Shown here: piece by piece, positions 23,749 to 32,096 of the stretch | Layout of the letters: the number at the start of each line of letters is the position of its first letter | How positions within the stretch are numbered: position 1 is the stretch's first letter | NCBI GenBank assembly: GCA_964466315.1 | Contig: CAYXNS010000031.1 | Span: 1-32,463, forward strand | Direction: 5' to 3' | Source: SMWC01 sp964466315 | GTDB taxonomy: Bacteria > Pseudomonadota > Gammaproteobacteria > Steroidobacterales > Rariloculaceae | Length of the DNA stretch: 32,463 nt | Position numbers and translations under genes: made by a program | Notes under the pieces: generated by a model | Seen by the model: only the letters and a program-made list of their open reading frames with translations | What the model was told of the DNA's origin: nothing | Databases searched by the model: none

Positions 23749-24537
23749 ATGAGCGCCGTAATTTCCACCAGCTCCGACACGACCCGCCTGCCCGCGCGGC
23801 CGGCATCGCTAAGCGTCTGTGACGAAACTACCACGCAGGAGGCTGTGCTCACGCATTGCAACAGCATGTTCGCCGCGCTCGCGCCGCGCGAGCGGGTCGA
23901 GTGGTCGCTCACGCACCTGCCGGGAAATCACATCCTGAGCTCGAGCTTTGGCTCGCAAGCCGCCGTCTCCCTGCACCTCGTCACGCAGATCGCACCGAAT
24001 ATTCCGATCGTGATCATCGATACGGGCTATCTCTTTCCCGAGACCTATCGATTCGTCGACGAACTCACGGAGCGGCTCAAGCTCAACTTGCAGGTCTATC
24101 GAGGCCGGCTGTCCCCTGCCTGGCAGGAAGCGTATTACGGACAGCGGTGGCTGCAGGGCGTCAAGGGAATCGATGCCTACAACGAACACAATAAAGTCGA
24201 GCCGATGCGTCGCGCTCTGAAGAAACTCGACGCGGGCACCTGGTTTGCCGGTCTACGCCGAAATCAGACCGAGACGCGCGCGACGATTCCGTTCCTCAAC
24301 CTGGCCGGCGAGCGCTGGAAGGTCCATGCCATCGCGGACTGGACGGATCGCGACGTCCATCGTTATCTCACCAAGCACGACCTGCCGTATCATCCGTTGT
24401 GGGATGAGGGTTATGTGTCGATCGGCGACCAGCACAGCACGCGGCCATTGCAGGATGTCGGTGACGAGGAACTGACGCGCTTCAACGGCCTGAAACGTGA
24501 GTGCGGCCTACACGATATCGATCTCGCCGACCTATAA
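23749..24537 (+). CDS. cysH: Phosphoadenosine phosphosulfate (PAPS) reductase
   Basis: Reduces PAPS to sulfite with electrons from thioredoxin in assimilatory sulfate reduction. The 262-residue protein has the PP-loop-like SSSFGSQAAVSLHLV, DTGYLFPETYRF, KVEPMRRAL, TWFAGLRRNQTETR and HPLWDEGYVSIGD, and it ends in LKRECGLH with catalytic Cys252. The paired cysteines that bind the iron-sulfur cluster of APS reductases are absent, so it is the PAPS type. The first 30 residues are extra compared with E. coli and low in complexity; the true start could be somewhat downstream. No cysI/cysJ is nearby. A weak promoter, TTCCAG-17-TATACG, may lie at 23609-23637. Confidence 0.95.
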   Translation: MSAVISTSSDTTRLPARPASLSVCDETTTQEAVLTHCNSMFAALAPRERVEWSLTHLPGNHILSSSFGSQAAVSLHLVTQIAPNIPIVIIDTGYLFPETYRFVDELTERLKLNLQVYRGRLSPAWQEAYYGQRWLQGVKGIDAYNEHNKVEPMRRALKKLDAGTWFAGLRRNQTETRATIPFLNLAGERWKVHAIADWTDRDVHRYLTKHDLPYHPLWDEGYVSIGDQHSTRPLQDVGDEELTRFNGLKRECGLHDIDLADL

Positions 24538-24543
24538 GCAAAT

Positions 24544-24614
24544 AGGGCCAGATCCTTTCTTTCTCGAAATCGTCTTAGATACGACGCGGCTCATGAAAAA
24601 AGGGATCTGGCCCT
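24544..24614. terminator. Bidirectional terminator made from two inverted repeat copies
   Basis: AGGGCCAGATCC (24544-24555) and GGATCTGGCCCT (24603-24614) are perfectly complementary over 12 bp, and the flanks (TTTCTTTC and GAAAAAAG) extend pairing with few mismatches. A 47-base loop separates them. The hairpin lies between the convergent cysH and cysB genes and fits termination from both sides. Confidence 0.7.
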
Positions 24615-24632
24615 GTTTTCTTTGGCCGTTTT

Positions 24633-25643
24633 TCAAGCGGCGGCGACCTCGTCCTCGTCGCAGCCGCCGCGGACCGGCAGGCGTAGATCCTTGAGCAGCT
24701 CGTCAACTTTTTCCTGCGTCTCGAGATTAGCGGCGTCGCTGATGAGCCGCCGCGAGTAATGCGGCGCGAACAGGTTGATGAAGTCGACCATGAAGCTTCT
24801 CAGCACCATGTCCTTCGGGAACCCGAGCCACGTCGTGACCTGCGGGAACAGGCCCTTGGCGTCGATGGCCTTGAGGTCTTCCTGATCCTTGCATTCATAG
24901 GCCATCGATGCGATCACGCCGACGCCCATACCCATGCGCACGTAAGTCTTGATGATGTCCGCGTCGCGCGCGGTAAATACGACCCGCGGCTCGAGCCCTT
25001 CGTCCTGAAAAGCGCGCTTGAACGACGATTCTCCCGTCAAGCTGAACACATAGGTCACGAGCGGATAAGCAGAGAGCATCTCCAAGTCCACAGGCCTCTT
25101 CTCGCGCGCGAGCGGATGATCGTTCGGCACGAGCGTGATGCGGTTCCAGTGATAGATCGGCAGCAGCGTGAGATTTGAGAATAATTTCTGCGAACCCGTC
25201 GCGATCGCGAAGTCCACCTTATGTGTGTTGACGAGCTCCGCGATCTGCTCCGATGTCCCCTGATGCAGTTCGAGATCTACCTTGGGGTAACGCTCGTTGA
25301 ATTCGTGGATGACGTCCGGGAGCACGTAACGTGCCTGCGTATGGGTCGTCGCGATCGAGAGCCGCCCCTCCTGTTCGCCCGTGAGGTCGCTCGCAAGATT
25401 CGTGATGTTCTCGGCTTCTCTCAGGATCTTGCGCGCGCGATCGATGACTTCGTGGCCGGCCGGAGTAATGGCAGCCAGGCTCTTACCTTTGCGCGTGAAG
25501 AGCTGCATCCCGAGTTCGGCTTCGAGCTGCTTGAGTTGCTTGCTGATACCAGGCTGGCTCGTATACAGGCGCTCGGCCGCCGATGTGATATTCAGGCCGC
25601 TATCGACGATGCCAATCAGGTATTTGAGCTGTTTGAGGGTCAT
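24633..25643 (-). CDS. cysB: LysR-family transcriptional regulator CysB
   Basis: Master activator of cysteine biosynthesis genes, with N-acetylserine or O-acetylserine as inducer in enterobacteria. The 336-residue protein begins MTLKQLKYLIGIVDSGLNITSAAE, with the winged helix SAAERLYTSQPGISKQLKQLE (about 21-41), and the effector domain carries IATTHTQARYVLP, HQGTSEQIAELV, DFAIATG and RMGMGVGVIASMAY, all close to enterobacterial CysB (324 residues). The C-terminus has a few extra residues with a polyalanine end. It is divergent from cysG with a shared 268-bp control region containing a palindrome over its own -10 box. Confidence 0.95.
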   Translation of the reverse strand: MTLKQLKYLIGIVDSGLNITSAAERLYTSQPGISKQLKQLEAELGMQLFTRKGKSLAAITPAGHEVIDRARKILREAENITNLASDLTGEQEGRLSIATTHTQARYVLPDVIHEFNERYPKVDLELHQGTSEQIAELVNTHKVDFAIATGSQKLFSNLTLLPIYHWNRITLVPNDHPLAREKRPVDLEMLSAYPLVTYVFSLTGESSFKRAFQDEGLEPRVVFTARDADIIKTYVRMGMGVGVIASMAYECKDQEDLKAIDAKGLFPQVTTWLGFPKDMVLRSFMVDFINLFAPHYSRRLISDAANLETQEKVDELLKDLRLPVRGGCDEDEVAAA

Positions 25644-25719
25644 AGGTTTGCGGTCGTCTATTCCATGTCAACCAGACAAAAATGCCGCTCCCGGAGTGGT
25701 GCGGCCACCTATTGACTAC

Positions 25720-25748
25720 ATATAACCATTGGTTACATGGCCTGTCAA
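25720..25748 (-). promoter_or_regulatory. cysB promoter with overlapping LysR-type operator
   Basis: On the minus strand TTGACA (complement of 25743-25748), a 17-base spacer and TTATAT (25720-25725) form a good sigma70 promoter about 70 bases before the cysB start. Inside it, TAACCA-T-TGGTTA (25723-25735) is a perfect palindrome with the T-N11-A spacing of LysR-family sites, and it overlaps the -10 box. This fits autorepression of cysB, which is known for CysB in enterobacteria. The same site could help activate the divergent cysG, whose candidate -10 is TATAAC at 25785-25790. Binding is inferred. Confidence 0.65.
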
Positions 25749-25911
25749 CCATGAAACATCGCTAATTTTCAATCCCTTAGCGTTTATAACATCAGAGCAT
25801 AAGACTAGAAATAGACGATCTTGTTCCCCCACGAGGAGCGGCGGTATCGTGGCGCACATCTCGGAGACCCGACAGTCGAATCTTCGAGCCAGAATTGAGA
25901 CCATAACGACC

Positions 25912-27348
25912 ATGGACCACCTACCGATAGTCGTCGAGCTTAACGATCGACCCTGCCTCGTAGTGGGCGGCGGAGCCGTGGCCGAACGCAAAGCCCGCGA
26001 ACTCATCGATGCCGGCGCCATCGTGACCGTCGTGAGTCCCACGGTCACGACCGGGCTTGAGCGACTCGCCGATGCCGGCACGATAGCGCTACGGACGGCA
26101 GCGTTCCGCAAGGTTCACCTGAGGGGGTGTTGGCTGATCGTGGCCGCGACAGCCGATCAGGAACTCAACGCACGCATCGCGCAGGCGGCAGAAAGCCAGC
26201 AGCGCTTCTGCAATATCGTCGACGACGCAGAGCTCTGCTCGTTCATCATGCCCGCCATCGTGAAGCGTGCGCCGATCACTGTCGCGGTCTCGAGCAGCGG
26301 CCACTCACCCGTACTCGCGCGCTGGGTCAAAGGCGTGATCGAGTCCATGCTGCCGGCACGTCTCGGCAGCCTCGCGAGCCTGGCCGGGCGCTGGCGGCAA
26401 CGCGTTCGGGCGTCGATCCCCGATATCGACGAGCGGCGGCGATTCTGGGAGCGCATCCTCGGCGGACCCGCGGCCGAACAGTGCTACGCGGACCGGGAAC
26501 AGCAAGCGGAAGCCGCCATCGAGCAGGCGCTGGCCGAGTGGCATGACGATGCCGCCAACACCGCGGGCGAAGCCTATCTCGTAGGCGCAGGCCCGGGCAG
26601 CGCAGACCTCATCACGCTGCGTGGCCGGCAGCTGTTGAGCCAGGCCGACATCGTACTCTACGACCGTCTCGTCGGCGTCGAAGTGCTCGACTTCGCGCGT
26701 CGCGACGCCGAACTCATCTCCGTCGGCAAGCAACCCGGCCAACCGTCGATTACTCAACAACAGATCAACCGCCTGCTCGTGCAACTCGTGAACCGTAGCA
26801 AGCGCGTCTGCCGCCTCAAAGGCGGCGACCCGATGATCTTCGGCCGCGGTGGTGAGGAACTCGAAGCACTGGTGGCCGCAGGGCTGCCGTTCCAGATCGT
26901 TCCCGGCGTCTCGGCCGTGGCGGGCTGCGCAGCCTATGCCGGAATCCCGCTCACGCTACGCGGTGTCGCACGTTCGGTCGTCCTCACGACCGGCCGTATC
27001 GAGGACTCAGCCGACTTCGATCTCGGCCCGATCCGTGCCGACCAGACGCTGGCGCTCTACATGGGTGTCGCGCAATACGGTGAGATCGCGGCACGGCTCA
27101 TCGCCAACGGCAGCGATCCCCATACCCCCGTCGCCGTGATCGAGCGTGGCACGACGAAACGGCAGCGCGTGCTCAGCACCGTGCTCTGCAAGTTGGACGA
27201 TGCGGCACAGGAACTCGACGCCAGACCCCCTGCTTTGCTCCTGATCGGCGCGACGACCGAGTTCGCCGAACGCTACGCCTGGTTTTCCCCCGAACGCTTT
27301 GTCCGTTATAAGGACAGCAATGAGGCGAGCCTGACGCAAGCCGGCTAG
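25912..27348 (+). CDS. cysG: Siroheme synthase (fused dehydrogenase/ferrochelatase and methyltransferase)
   Basis: Makes siroheme, the cofactor of sulfite reductase, from uroporphyrinogen III. The 478-residue protein has both halves: N-terminal NAD-dependent dehydrogenase/ferrochelatase (MDHLPIVVELNDRP, VVGGGAVAERKA, FCNIVDD, about 1-210) and C-terminal SAM-dependent uroporphyrinogen III methyltransferase (VGAGPGSADLITLRG, DIVLYDRLV, RLKGGDPMIFGRGGEE, PGVSAVAGCAAYAGIPLT, TGR). The ATG at 25912 matches the E. coli start; an in-frame GTG at 25849 has a better GAGGAG ten bases upstream and would add 21 residues. cysK follows by 41 bp. Its substrate comes from HemD, encoded 8 kb upstream. Confidence 0.95.
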   Translation: MDHLPIVVELNDRPCLVVGGGAVAERKARELIDAGAIVTVVSPTVTTGLERLADAGTIALRTAAFRKVHLRGCWLIVAATADQELNARIAQAAESQQRFCNIVDDAELCSFIMPAIVKRAPITVAVSSSGHSPVLARWVKGVIESMLPARLGSLASLAGRWRQRVRASIPDIDERRRFWERILGGPAAEQCYADREQQAEAAIEQALAEWHDDAANTAGEAYLVGAGPGSADLITLRGRQLLSQADIVLYDRLVGVEVLDFARRDAELISVGKQPGQPSITQQQINRLLVQLVNRSKRVCRLKGGDPMIFGRGGEELEALVAAGLPFQIVPGVSAVAGCAAYAGIPLTLRGVARSVVLTTGRIEDSADFDLGPIRADQTLALYMGVAQYGEIAARLIANGSDPHTPVAVIERGTTKRQRVLSTVLCKLDDAAQELDARPPALLLIGATTEFAERYAWFSPERFVRYKDSNEASLTQAG

Positions 27349-27389
27349 CCGCTGACCGCCCCAACAACAACCAACAAAGAGAGCGGAGC

Positions 27390-28350
27390 ATGATCTACGA
27401 CAGCATTCTTGACACTATTGGCGACACCCCTATCGTCAAACTTCATCGCCTGGCCCCCGATAACGTCGAGATCTACGTCAAAGTCGAGGCGTTCAATCCT
27501 GCAGGCTCGGTCAAGGACCGACTGGCGTTCGCGATCGTCGACGACGCGGAGCGCCGTGGCATGCTCGAACCCGGCCAGACTATCGTCGAGGCGACGTCCG
27601 GCAATACCGGCATCGCGTTGGCCATGGTCGCCGCGGCCAAGGGGTATGGCTTCGTCGCCACAATGGCCGACAGCTTCTCCGTCGAGCGCAGGAAGATCAT
27701 GCGGGCGATGGGAGCCAAGGTCATTCTCACCCCGGCCGCCGAGCGCGGTACGGGCATGGTCAGACTCGCCGAAGAATTGGCGGCCAAGCACGGCTGGTTC
27801 CTCGCGCGACAGTTCGAGAACGAAGCCAATTCAGCCTTTCACCGCCAGACCACAGGCCCCGAGATCCTCAAGGACTTCGCTGGACGCCGCCTGGACCACT
27901 GGGTCACGGGCTGGGGAACGGGCGGCACGCTGACCGGCGCCGGCGAGATGATCAAGCTGGCCCGGCCCGACGTTAAAGTCATCGCCTGCGATGCCCGAGG
28001 GTGCGCAGCTCGTCGCCGGCAAGGAATGGCAGCCACATAAAATTCAGGGTTGGACGCCGGACTTCGTTCCGGACGTGCTCAACTCCGACATCCACGATCA
28101 GCTCCTGCCCATCACCGACGAAGCCGGTAAGGAAATGGCACGGCGGCTCGCGGGCGAGGAAGGCATCTTCGTCGGTATCTCGGCCGGCGCGACGCTCGCA
28201 GCGGGACTGAAGGCGGCCGAGGGTGCGGAGCCCGGCTCGATCATGCTCGTGATGCTGCCCGACACCGGAGAACGCTATCTCGGCGCGTACCTCTTCGACG
28301 ACGTCGAGGAAGGCTCCGACGACGAGTGGCTCGCTAGCCTGGATAGTTAG
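27390..28350 (+). pseudogene. cysK: Cysteine synthase (CysK-like), split by a +1 frameshift
   Basis: O-acetylserine sulfhydrylase, the last step of cysteine synthesis. Residues 1-199 have NPAGSVKDR with PLP-binding Lys42, ATSGNTGIALAMVAAAKGY and GWGTGGTLTGAGEM. After KVIAC the frame changes; the rest continues in another frame as PEGAQLVAGKEWQPHKIQG, then GISAGATLAAGLKAA and LPDTGERYLG, to a stop at 28350. Removing T27992 would change GATG into GAG and give EPEGAQL, the family's expected sequence, so a one-base insertion explains everything. Apart from this the gene looks under selection, so a sequencing error or very recent mutation is likely. AGAGAGCGGAG precedes the ATG. It probably forms an operon with cysG. 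Confidence 0.88.
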
Positions 28351-28382
28351 CAACCAATGTCGGAACGACGTCCTCTCTTTCT

Positions 28383-29897
28383 CTAACCGAACTTCGAGAG
28401 CAACGCCTCGGGGATCGGTCTGACGCGCGCGGCTTCGTCCATCGCCTCGACGACGTGCGCGGGCGGGGGCCGAAACTGCTGCGTCATGAGGCTCACGACG
28501 ATCATCGTCACCGTCGAGGTGAGTACGCCCGCGAGCATCGAATGCAGGCCGCTCGCCTCTTCGAGCCCGAGAGGCGACGACCACAGGAACGAGACCGACG
28601 CTCCCATGATCATCGATGTGATCGCGCCCGGCGTATTGGCCTTGCGCCACCAGACCGCACACACATACGCGGGCAGGAACGCGCTGCCGAGCACCGAGGT
28701 CGCGAACACGACGATCGCGAAGACCGTCGGCGGCTCTCGTAGCGCGATGTAGTAACCGACCAGGCCGATCCCCAAGACGAGGCCGCGCGACACCCAGACC
28801 ATCTGCTCCTCCGAGGCATTGGGGTTGATGAAGCGGTGGTAAATATCCCGGGAAGCGACGGAGCCCGTCTGCAAGAGCAGCGAGTCGGCCGTCGACATGA
28901 TCGCGGCCATGATGGCGGCCATGACCACGCCCGTCACGGCGGCGGGCAGCAGGTTCTCGGCCAGCCGCATGATCGCCAATTCCGGGTCGTCCAGGTCCGG
29001 CAGGATGACGATCGCGAGAATCCCCAGGATATACGGCATCGAGACGAATAGCAGATTCCAGGCCGTCGCGTATGCTCCGGCCTGCCGTGCGGTCGCGGGA
29101 CTCCGCATGGCCAAATGCCGCGTCACGACGTGCGGCCAGCCCATATAGCCGACCGAGAAGATCAACACGGCACCGAGGACGATACCCCACTTGCCCTCAT
29201 AACCGAGGCCGCGTCCCCAGACGGACAGCAGCGTCGGGTCGAGCGAGGCGATCGATTCGTTGGCCGCACTCAAGCCATCGACCTCGATCAGCGCCGCGAT
29301 TAGAATCCAGCCGATCCCGATCAGCATGACAACGCTTTGGAGCGCGTCCGTGTACGCCACGGCGAGATAACCGCCGAGCAGCGTATAGAGCAGGATGATG
29401 CCGACGGCAATGAGCAGCGCGAACCAATAAGGTACGCCTGTCACGAGCTCCATGCCTTTGCCGCCGGCAATAAACTGCGCGAGAACGTAACAACCGATGA
29501 GGAAGACCGTCAACACCCCGGCGATGAGCCGCACGGCGGGCGACGGATAGCGTTTCTCGAGGTACTCGATGGACGTCAGCGCGCCGATGATCTGGGAGAA
29601 CTTCCGCATGCGCCGCCCGATAACCGAGAGGTTCAGCACGCCGCCGCCAATATCGCCGGCTGCATACCACAACGCCCAGTAACCTTCAGCGAAACCGAGC
29701 GCGCCCGCGCCGAGGAACATATAGCCGCTCATGGACGTGGTCTGCAGAGTGAGTGCGGTGACGAGCGGTCCGACCCGGCGGCCGCCGAGCAGAAAGCCCT
29801 CGAGATCCTTCCCGGCACCGAGTCGCATCGACCAGACGCCGATCCCGAGCACGAGCGCGAAATAGATGCCCAAGAACAGAACCGCCGTGGTATTCAC
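28383..29897 (-). CDS. Sodium:solute symporter family transporter
   Basis: A 504-residue SSS-family (PutP/PanF-like) transporter with about 12-13 membrane segments. Recognisable parts: GFLLGGRRVGPLVTALTLQTTSMSGYMFLGAGALGF is typical of helices 1-2 (shown by GGRRVG and TTSMSG), SIEYLEKRY, YTLLGGYLAVAYTDALQ (sodium-site region) and MAAIMSTADSLLLQTGS, the family signature. The substrate, perhaps an amino or carboxylic acid, cannot be told. GTG 29897 is chosen because it overlaps the stop of a small upstream gene as GTGA and the first helix begins right there; the frame is open further upstream but holds only low-complexity sequence. It converges on cysK with a 32-bp gap. Confidence 0.9.
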   Translation of the reverse strand: MNTTAVLFLGIYFALVLGIGVWSMRLGAGKDLEGFLLGGRRVGPLVTALTLQTTSMSGYMFLGAGALGFAEGYWALWYAAGDIGGGVLNLSVIGRRMRKFSQIIGALTSIEYLEKRYPSPAVRLIAGVLTVFLIGCYVLAQFIAGGKGMELVTGVPYWFALLIAVGIILLYTLLGGYLAVAYTDALQSVVMLIGIGWILIAALIEVDGLSAANESIASLDPTLLSVWGRGLGYEGKWGIVLGAVLIFSVGYMGWPHVVTRHLAMRSPATARQAGAYATAWNLLFVSMPYILGILAIVILPDLDDPELAIMRLAENLLPAAVTGVVMAAIMAAIMSTADSLLLQTGSVASRDIYHRFINPNASEEQMVWVSRGLVLGIGLVGYYIALREPPTVFAIVVFATSVLGSAFLPAYVCAVWWRKANTPGAITSMIMGASVSFLWSSPLGLEEASGLHSMLAGVLTSTVTMIVVSLMTQQFRPPPAHVVEAMDEAARVRPIPEALLSKFG

Positions 29898-30055
29898 GCC
29901 CCCTCGTCCTCGTCCTCGTCCTCCCCGCTCAAATCCCATGCCCAATCGCGCGAGACCATGAGGAAGCCGATCGTGTACACGATCCAGAAAACTGGGAAAC
30001 CGAAGACGAGTAAGGTCGTACTTAGCGGCAGACCGAACATTTGAATCAGCGGCAC
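29894..30055 (-). CDS. Small membrane protein with acidic tail, coupled to the symporter
   Basis: A 53-residue ORF read from GTG 30055. It has one hydrophobic segment of about 25 residues (LPLSTTLLVFGFPVFWIVYT and on to GFLMV), then RDWAWDL and a tail of alternating Glu and Asp (GEDEDEDEGA). Its TGA overlaps the symporter GTG as GTGA, which strongly suggests translational coupling. Small partner proteins of one or two helices (for example DUF3311 or DUF4212) often precede SSS transporters; this one plays the same positional role but I cannot assign it to either. An in-frame stop lies 30 bases upstream. No strong ribosome site is seen. Confidence 0.68.
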   Translation of the reverse strand: MPLIQMFGLPLSTTLLVFGFPVFWIVYTIGFLMVSRDWAWDLSGEDEDEDEGA

Positions 30056-30113
30056 ACTGACGGCGCGGCGGCCGCCTCAATGAAGGACGCGGCCGATTAT
30101 CGGAGATAGGAGT

Positions 30114-30133
30114 GGGAAAAGGAAACGGGGCTC
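30114..30133. repeat. Possible copy of the dispersed repeat
   Basis: GGGAAAAGGAAACGGGGCTC, between the symporter unit and the EAL remnant. Read in reverse it resembles the element at 13142 (GCCCCGTTTTC). No clear hairpin forms here. The surrounding gap 30056-30145 holds no other feature. Confidence 0.35.
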
Positions 30134-30145
30134 GGAGAGATGCGC

Positions 30146-30529
30146 CTATCCGGATAGTGCTCTAGAGACTTCGGTCTGACTGAGGCGGTCGTCGTCGACC
30201 TTCATGCCGTGTTGTTTGAAGATCGCCCCGAGTTCGTCGGGGTTCACTGGCATGCTGAAGTACTGCCCCTGCACGTATTCGCAATTGTGCTTATTCAGGT
30301 AAGCGAGCTGGGTTTCGTTCTCGACACCCTCCGCCACGACTTCCAGATTCAGGCTGCGTGCGATGGACAATACGAGGCCGCAGATCGCCGTACCGTGTTC
30401 GTTGTGCCCGAGATCCATGACGAAACTGTGATCGATCTTGAGTACGTCGATTGGAAACTGGTGGAGATAATGCAGGCAAGAATGGCCCGTACCGAAATCG
30501 TCGACGGACAGACGGACACCGGTCAGCTT
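30146..30529 (-). pseudogene. Remnant: C-terminal half of an EAL (cyclic-di-GMP phosphodiesterase) domain
   Basis: 128 codons match the end of EAL domains: GVRLSVDDFGTGHSCLHYL (loop-6 metal site DDFGTG), FPIDVLKIDHSFV, then LNLEVVAEGVENETQLAYL (catalytic Glu in EGVE) and CEYVQGQYFSMP. The EAL signature itself and all upstream signalling domains are absent, so it cannot hydrolyse cyclic-di-GMP. There is no proper start: the preceding codon is the TAG stop of the phosphatase gene, in the same frame. An internal ATG at 30418 would give only 90 residues. Confidence 0.85.
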
Positions 30530-32084
30530 CTACATCGTGTCGAGCGTCAGAACCTCCTCGTGGAACAACTCGCCGTCCACGTGATGGTGCCTGAGCGTCA
30601 TCGTCGGCATACCGTCGATGCGATCCACGGTGACGGTCAGAAACCCGCCGATGATTTGGAGGTAGCGGTGCTCGGGCCGGATGTCGTCGTTGCTCGTCCA
30701 AGCGCCGGCGTGTGCGTCACTGCCGGCGCCGGTCGCAAACTCCCACAAGCCTGTATCGTCGTCGACCGAGACGTACTGCCAATGACGATCGCCGCAGATG
30801 ACGATCACGTTCCCCTGCGCGGCCATGAACTCACGTAGATCCTGACCCTCGGTATCCCAGGCAGGATTGGCGTGGGCGTCGAAGTTGCCCGGCTTGTCGG
30901 GCCCGACCACCGGCGTCGGGCTGATCAGGATCTTGAAGGTCGCGTCGGATGCCTCGACGGTCTCCTTGAACCAGGCGACCTGCTCGTCGCCCCAGAGCGA
31001 CTTGTCGGGCCCATCGGGCGCCATATTGTCGTCGCGGTAATCGCGACCCTCGACGACCCAGAATTGCAGGTCCTGCCCCCAGCGGAATGTCCGGTAGGTC
31101 AGGCCCTCCATGGGCACCTGCTCCGCGAAGACTTCTACGCCCTGCTGGTAGGTAAACTCACCCATGAGGTTGCTCACCTGAGTCGGCCAGGTATCATCCT
31201 GCCAAACGTCGTGGTCGTCCTTCATGAAGTAGGTCGGAATGGTACGATGAAAGTCGATGTTCGACGCAAGCCCAAACATACGCGCCCAGCCCCAGCGCGC
31301 TAGATCGATGTTCTTCGCATAAGCATCGTAGTAGATGATGTCGCCGGTGTGGACAAAGAAGTCGACATCCATATCCATCATCGTGTGGTGAATCTGGAAG
31401 CCGCCATCCGGCGCATCCTGATCTTCGTAATCCGTGCCCGTGACCGAGCCAAACACGACGCGCGCCGGTTGATCGGGCGGCGGCGCCGTGCCGAAGGAGC
31501 CTTTGATCAAGGAACTCGCCTCCGCGGTGCTGGCGACCCGTCCTTCGACACGCAGGATGTACTTAGTCGCGGGCGCCAGACCCGTCAGCTGGAACTGGCG
31601 TGTGAAGTCTCTGTCGGAATCGACGGGTATCCAGGCCGTCGAGCGCCAGGTATCGCCGTCGGCTTTCCGGTAGACGACACGTGTCTCACCCGGTGCACCG
31701 ACCGCGGCGCTCTCGATGTTTTCGATCGAGTAGCCCTCGGGATAGGTCACGACGGGCGACCAGTCATGGTGAAAGCGCGCGCGGCCGCGGCTGCAACTCG
31801 TCGTTACCGGGTTCGCGATAGAGGATTTCCGGCATCGGCGCGTCCGTACTAATCGGCTCGGCCAGCCGCGTGAGTCGCGTCCAGATTCTGGCCTCACTGT
31901 CGCTGACCTCGCCGATCTTTATGCCCGTGGCCTGGTACGGGCCAGCGGTCTCAGGCACGGCAACGGCGGGCGGTGCCAGCTCGACGGCGGGTACATCCGT
32001 CGCGGGCTGCTCGCAACCTGCCAGTAGGAATAAGAAGGTCAGGCAAGTGAGCCCGCGGATGCCAATTCGTCGAATTATTGTCAT
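30530..32084 (-). pseudogene. PhoD-family alkaline phosphatase/phosphodiesterase lipoprotein, frameshifted
   Basis: The ATG at 32084 starts a lipoprotein signal (hydrophobic run, lipobox LLAGC), then the PhoD N-terminal Ig-like domain (GIKIGEVSDSEARIWTRLT). After GNDELQPR the frame changes near 31775-31790, in a GCGCGCGCG tract, and the protein continues in another frame: RARFHHDWSPVVTYPEG, VVFGSVTGTD, DVDFFVHTGDIIYYDA (metal site), PTYFMKDDHDVW and VICGDRHWQYVSV, ending TLDTM. One added base or one lost CG unit in the tract explains the shift. The enzyme would be an outer-membrane-anchored calcium/iron-type phosphodiesterase. The last residues run into an EAL remnant in the same frame. Frameshift could be an error. 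Confidence 0.85.
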
Positions 32085-32096
32085 TTATCTATACCC

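Noticed and set aside
23637..23822. 61-codon ORF overlapping the cysH start
   Set aside because: No recognised motif, poor start context and overlap with well-conserved cysH in another frame.
27980..28000. Programmed frameshift in cysK
   Set aside because: No slippery heptamer, upstream Shine-Dalgarno-like stimulator or downstream structure is evident, and cysteine synthases are not known to use one.
27979..29190. 403-codon ORF on the minus strand
   Set aside because: It runs antisense through the cysK end and through the symporter in another frame; it is Arg-rich, shows no family motifs and is a typical high-GC shadow.
29899..29925. GAGGAC hexamer repeat as a separate repeat feature
   Set aside because: It is explained as the codons of the acidic tail of the 53-residue membrane protein.
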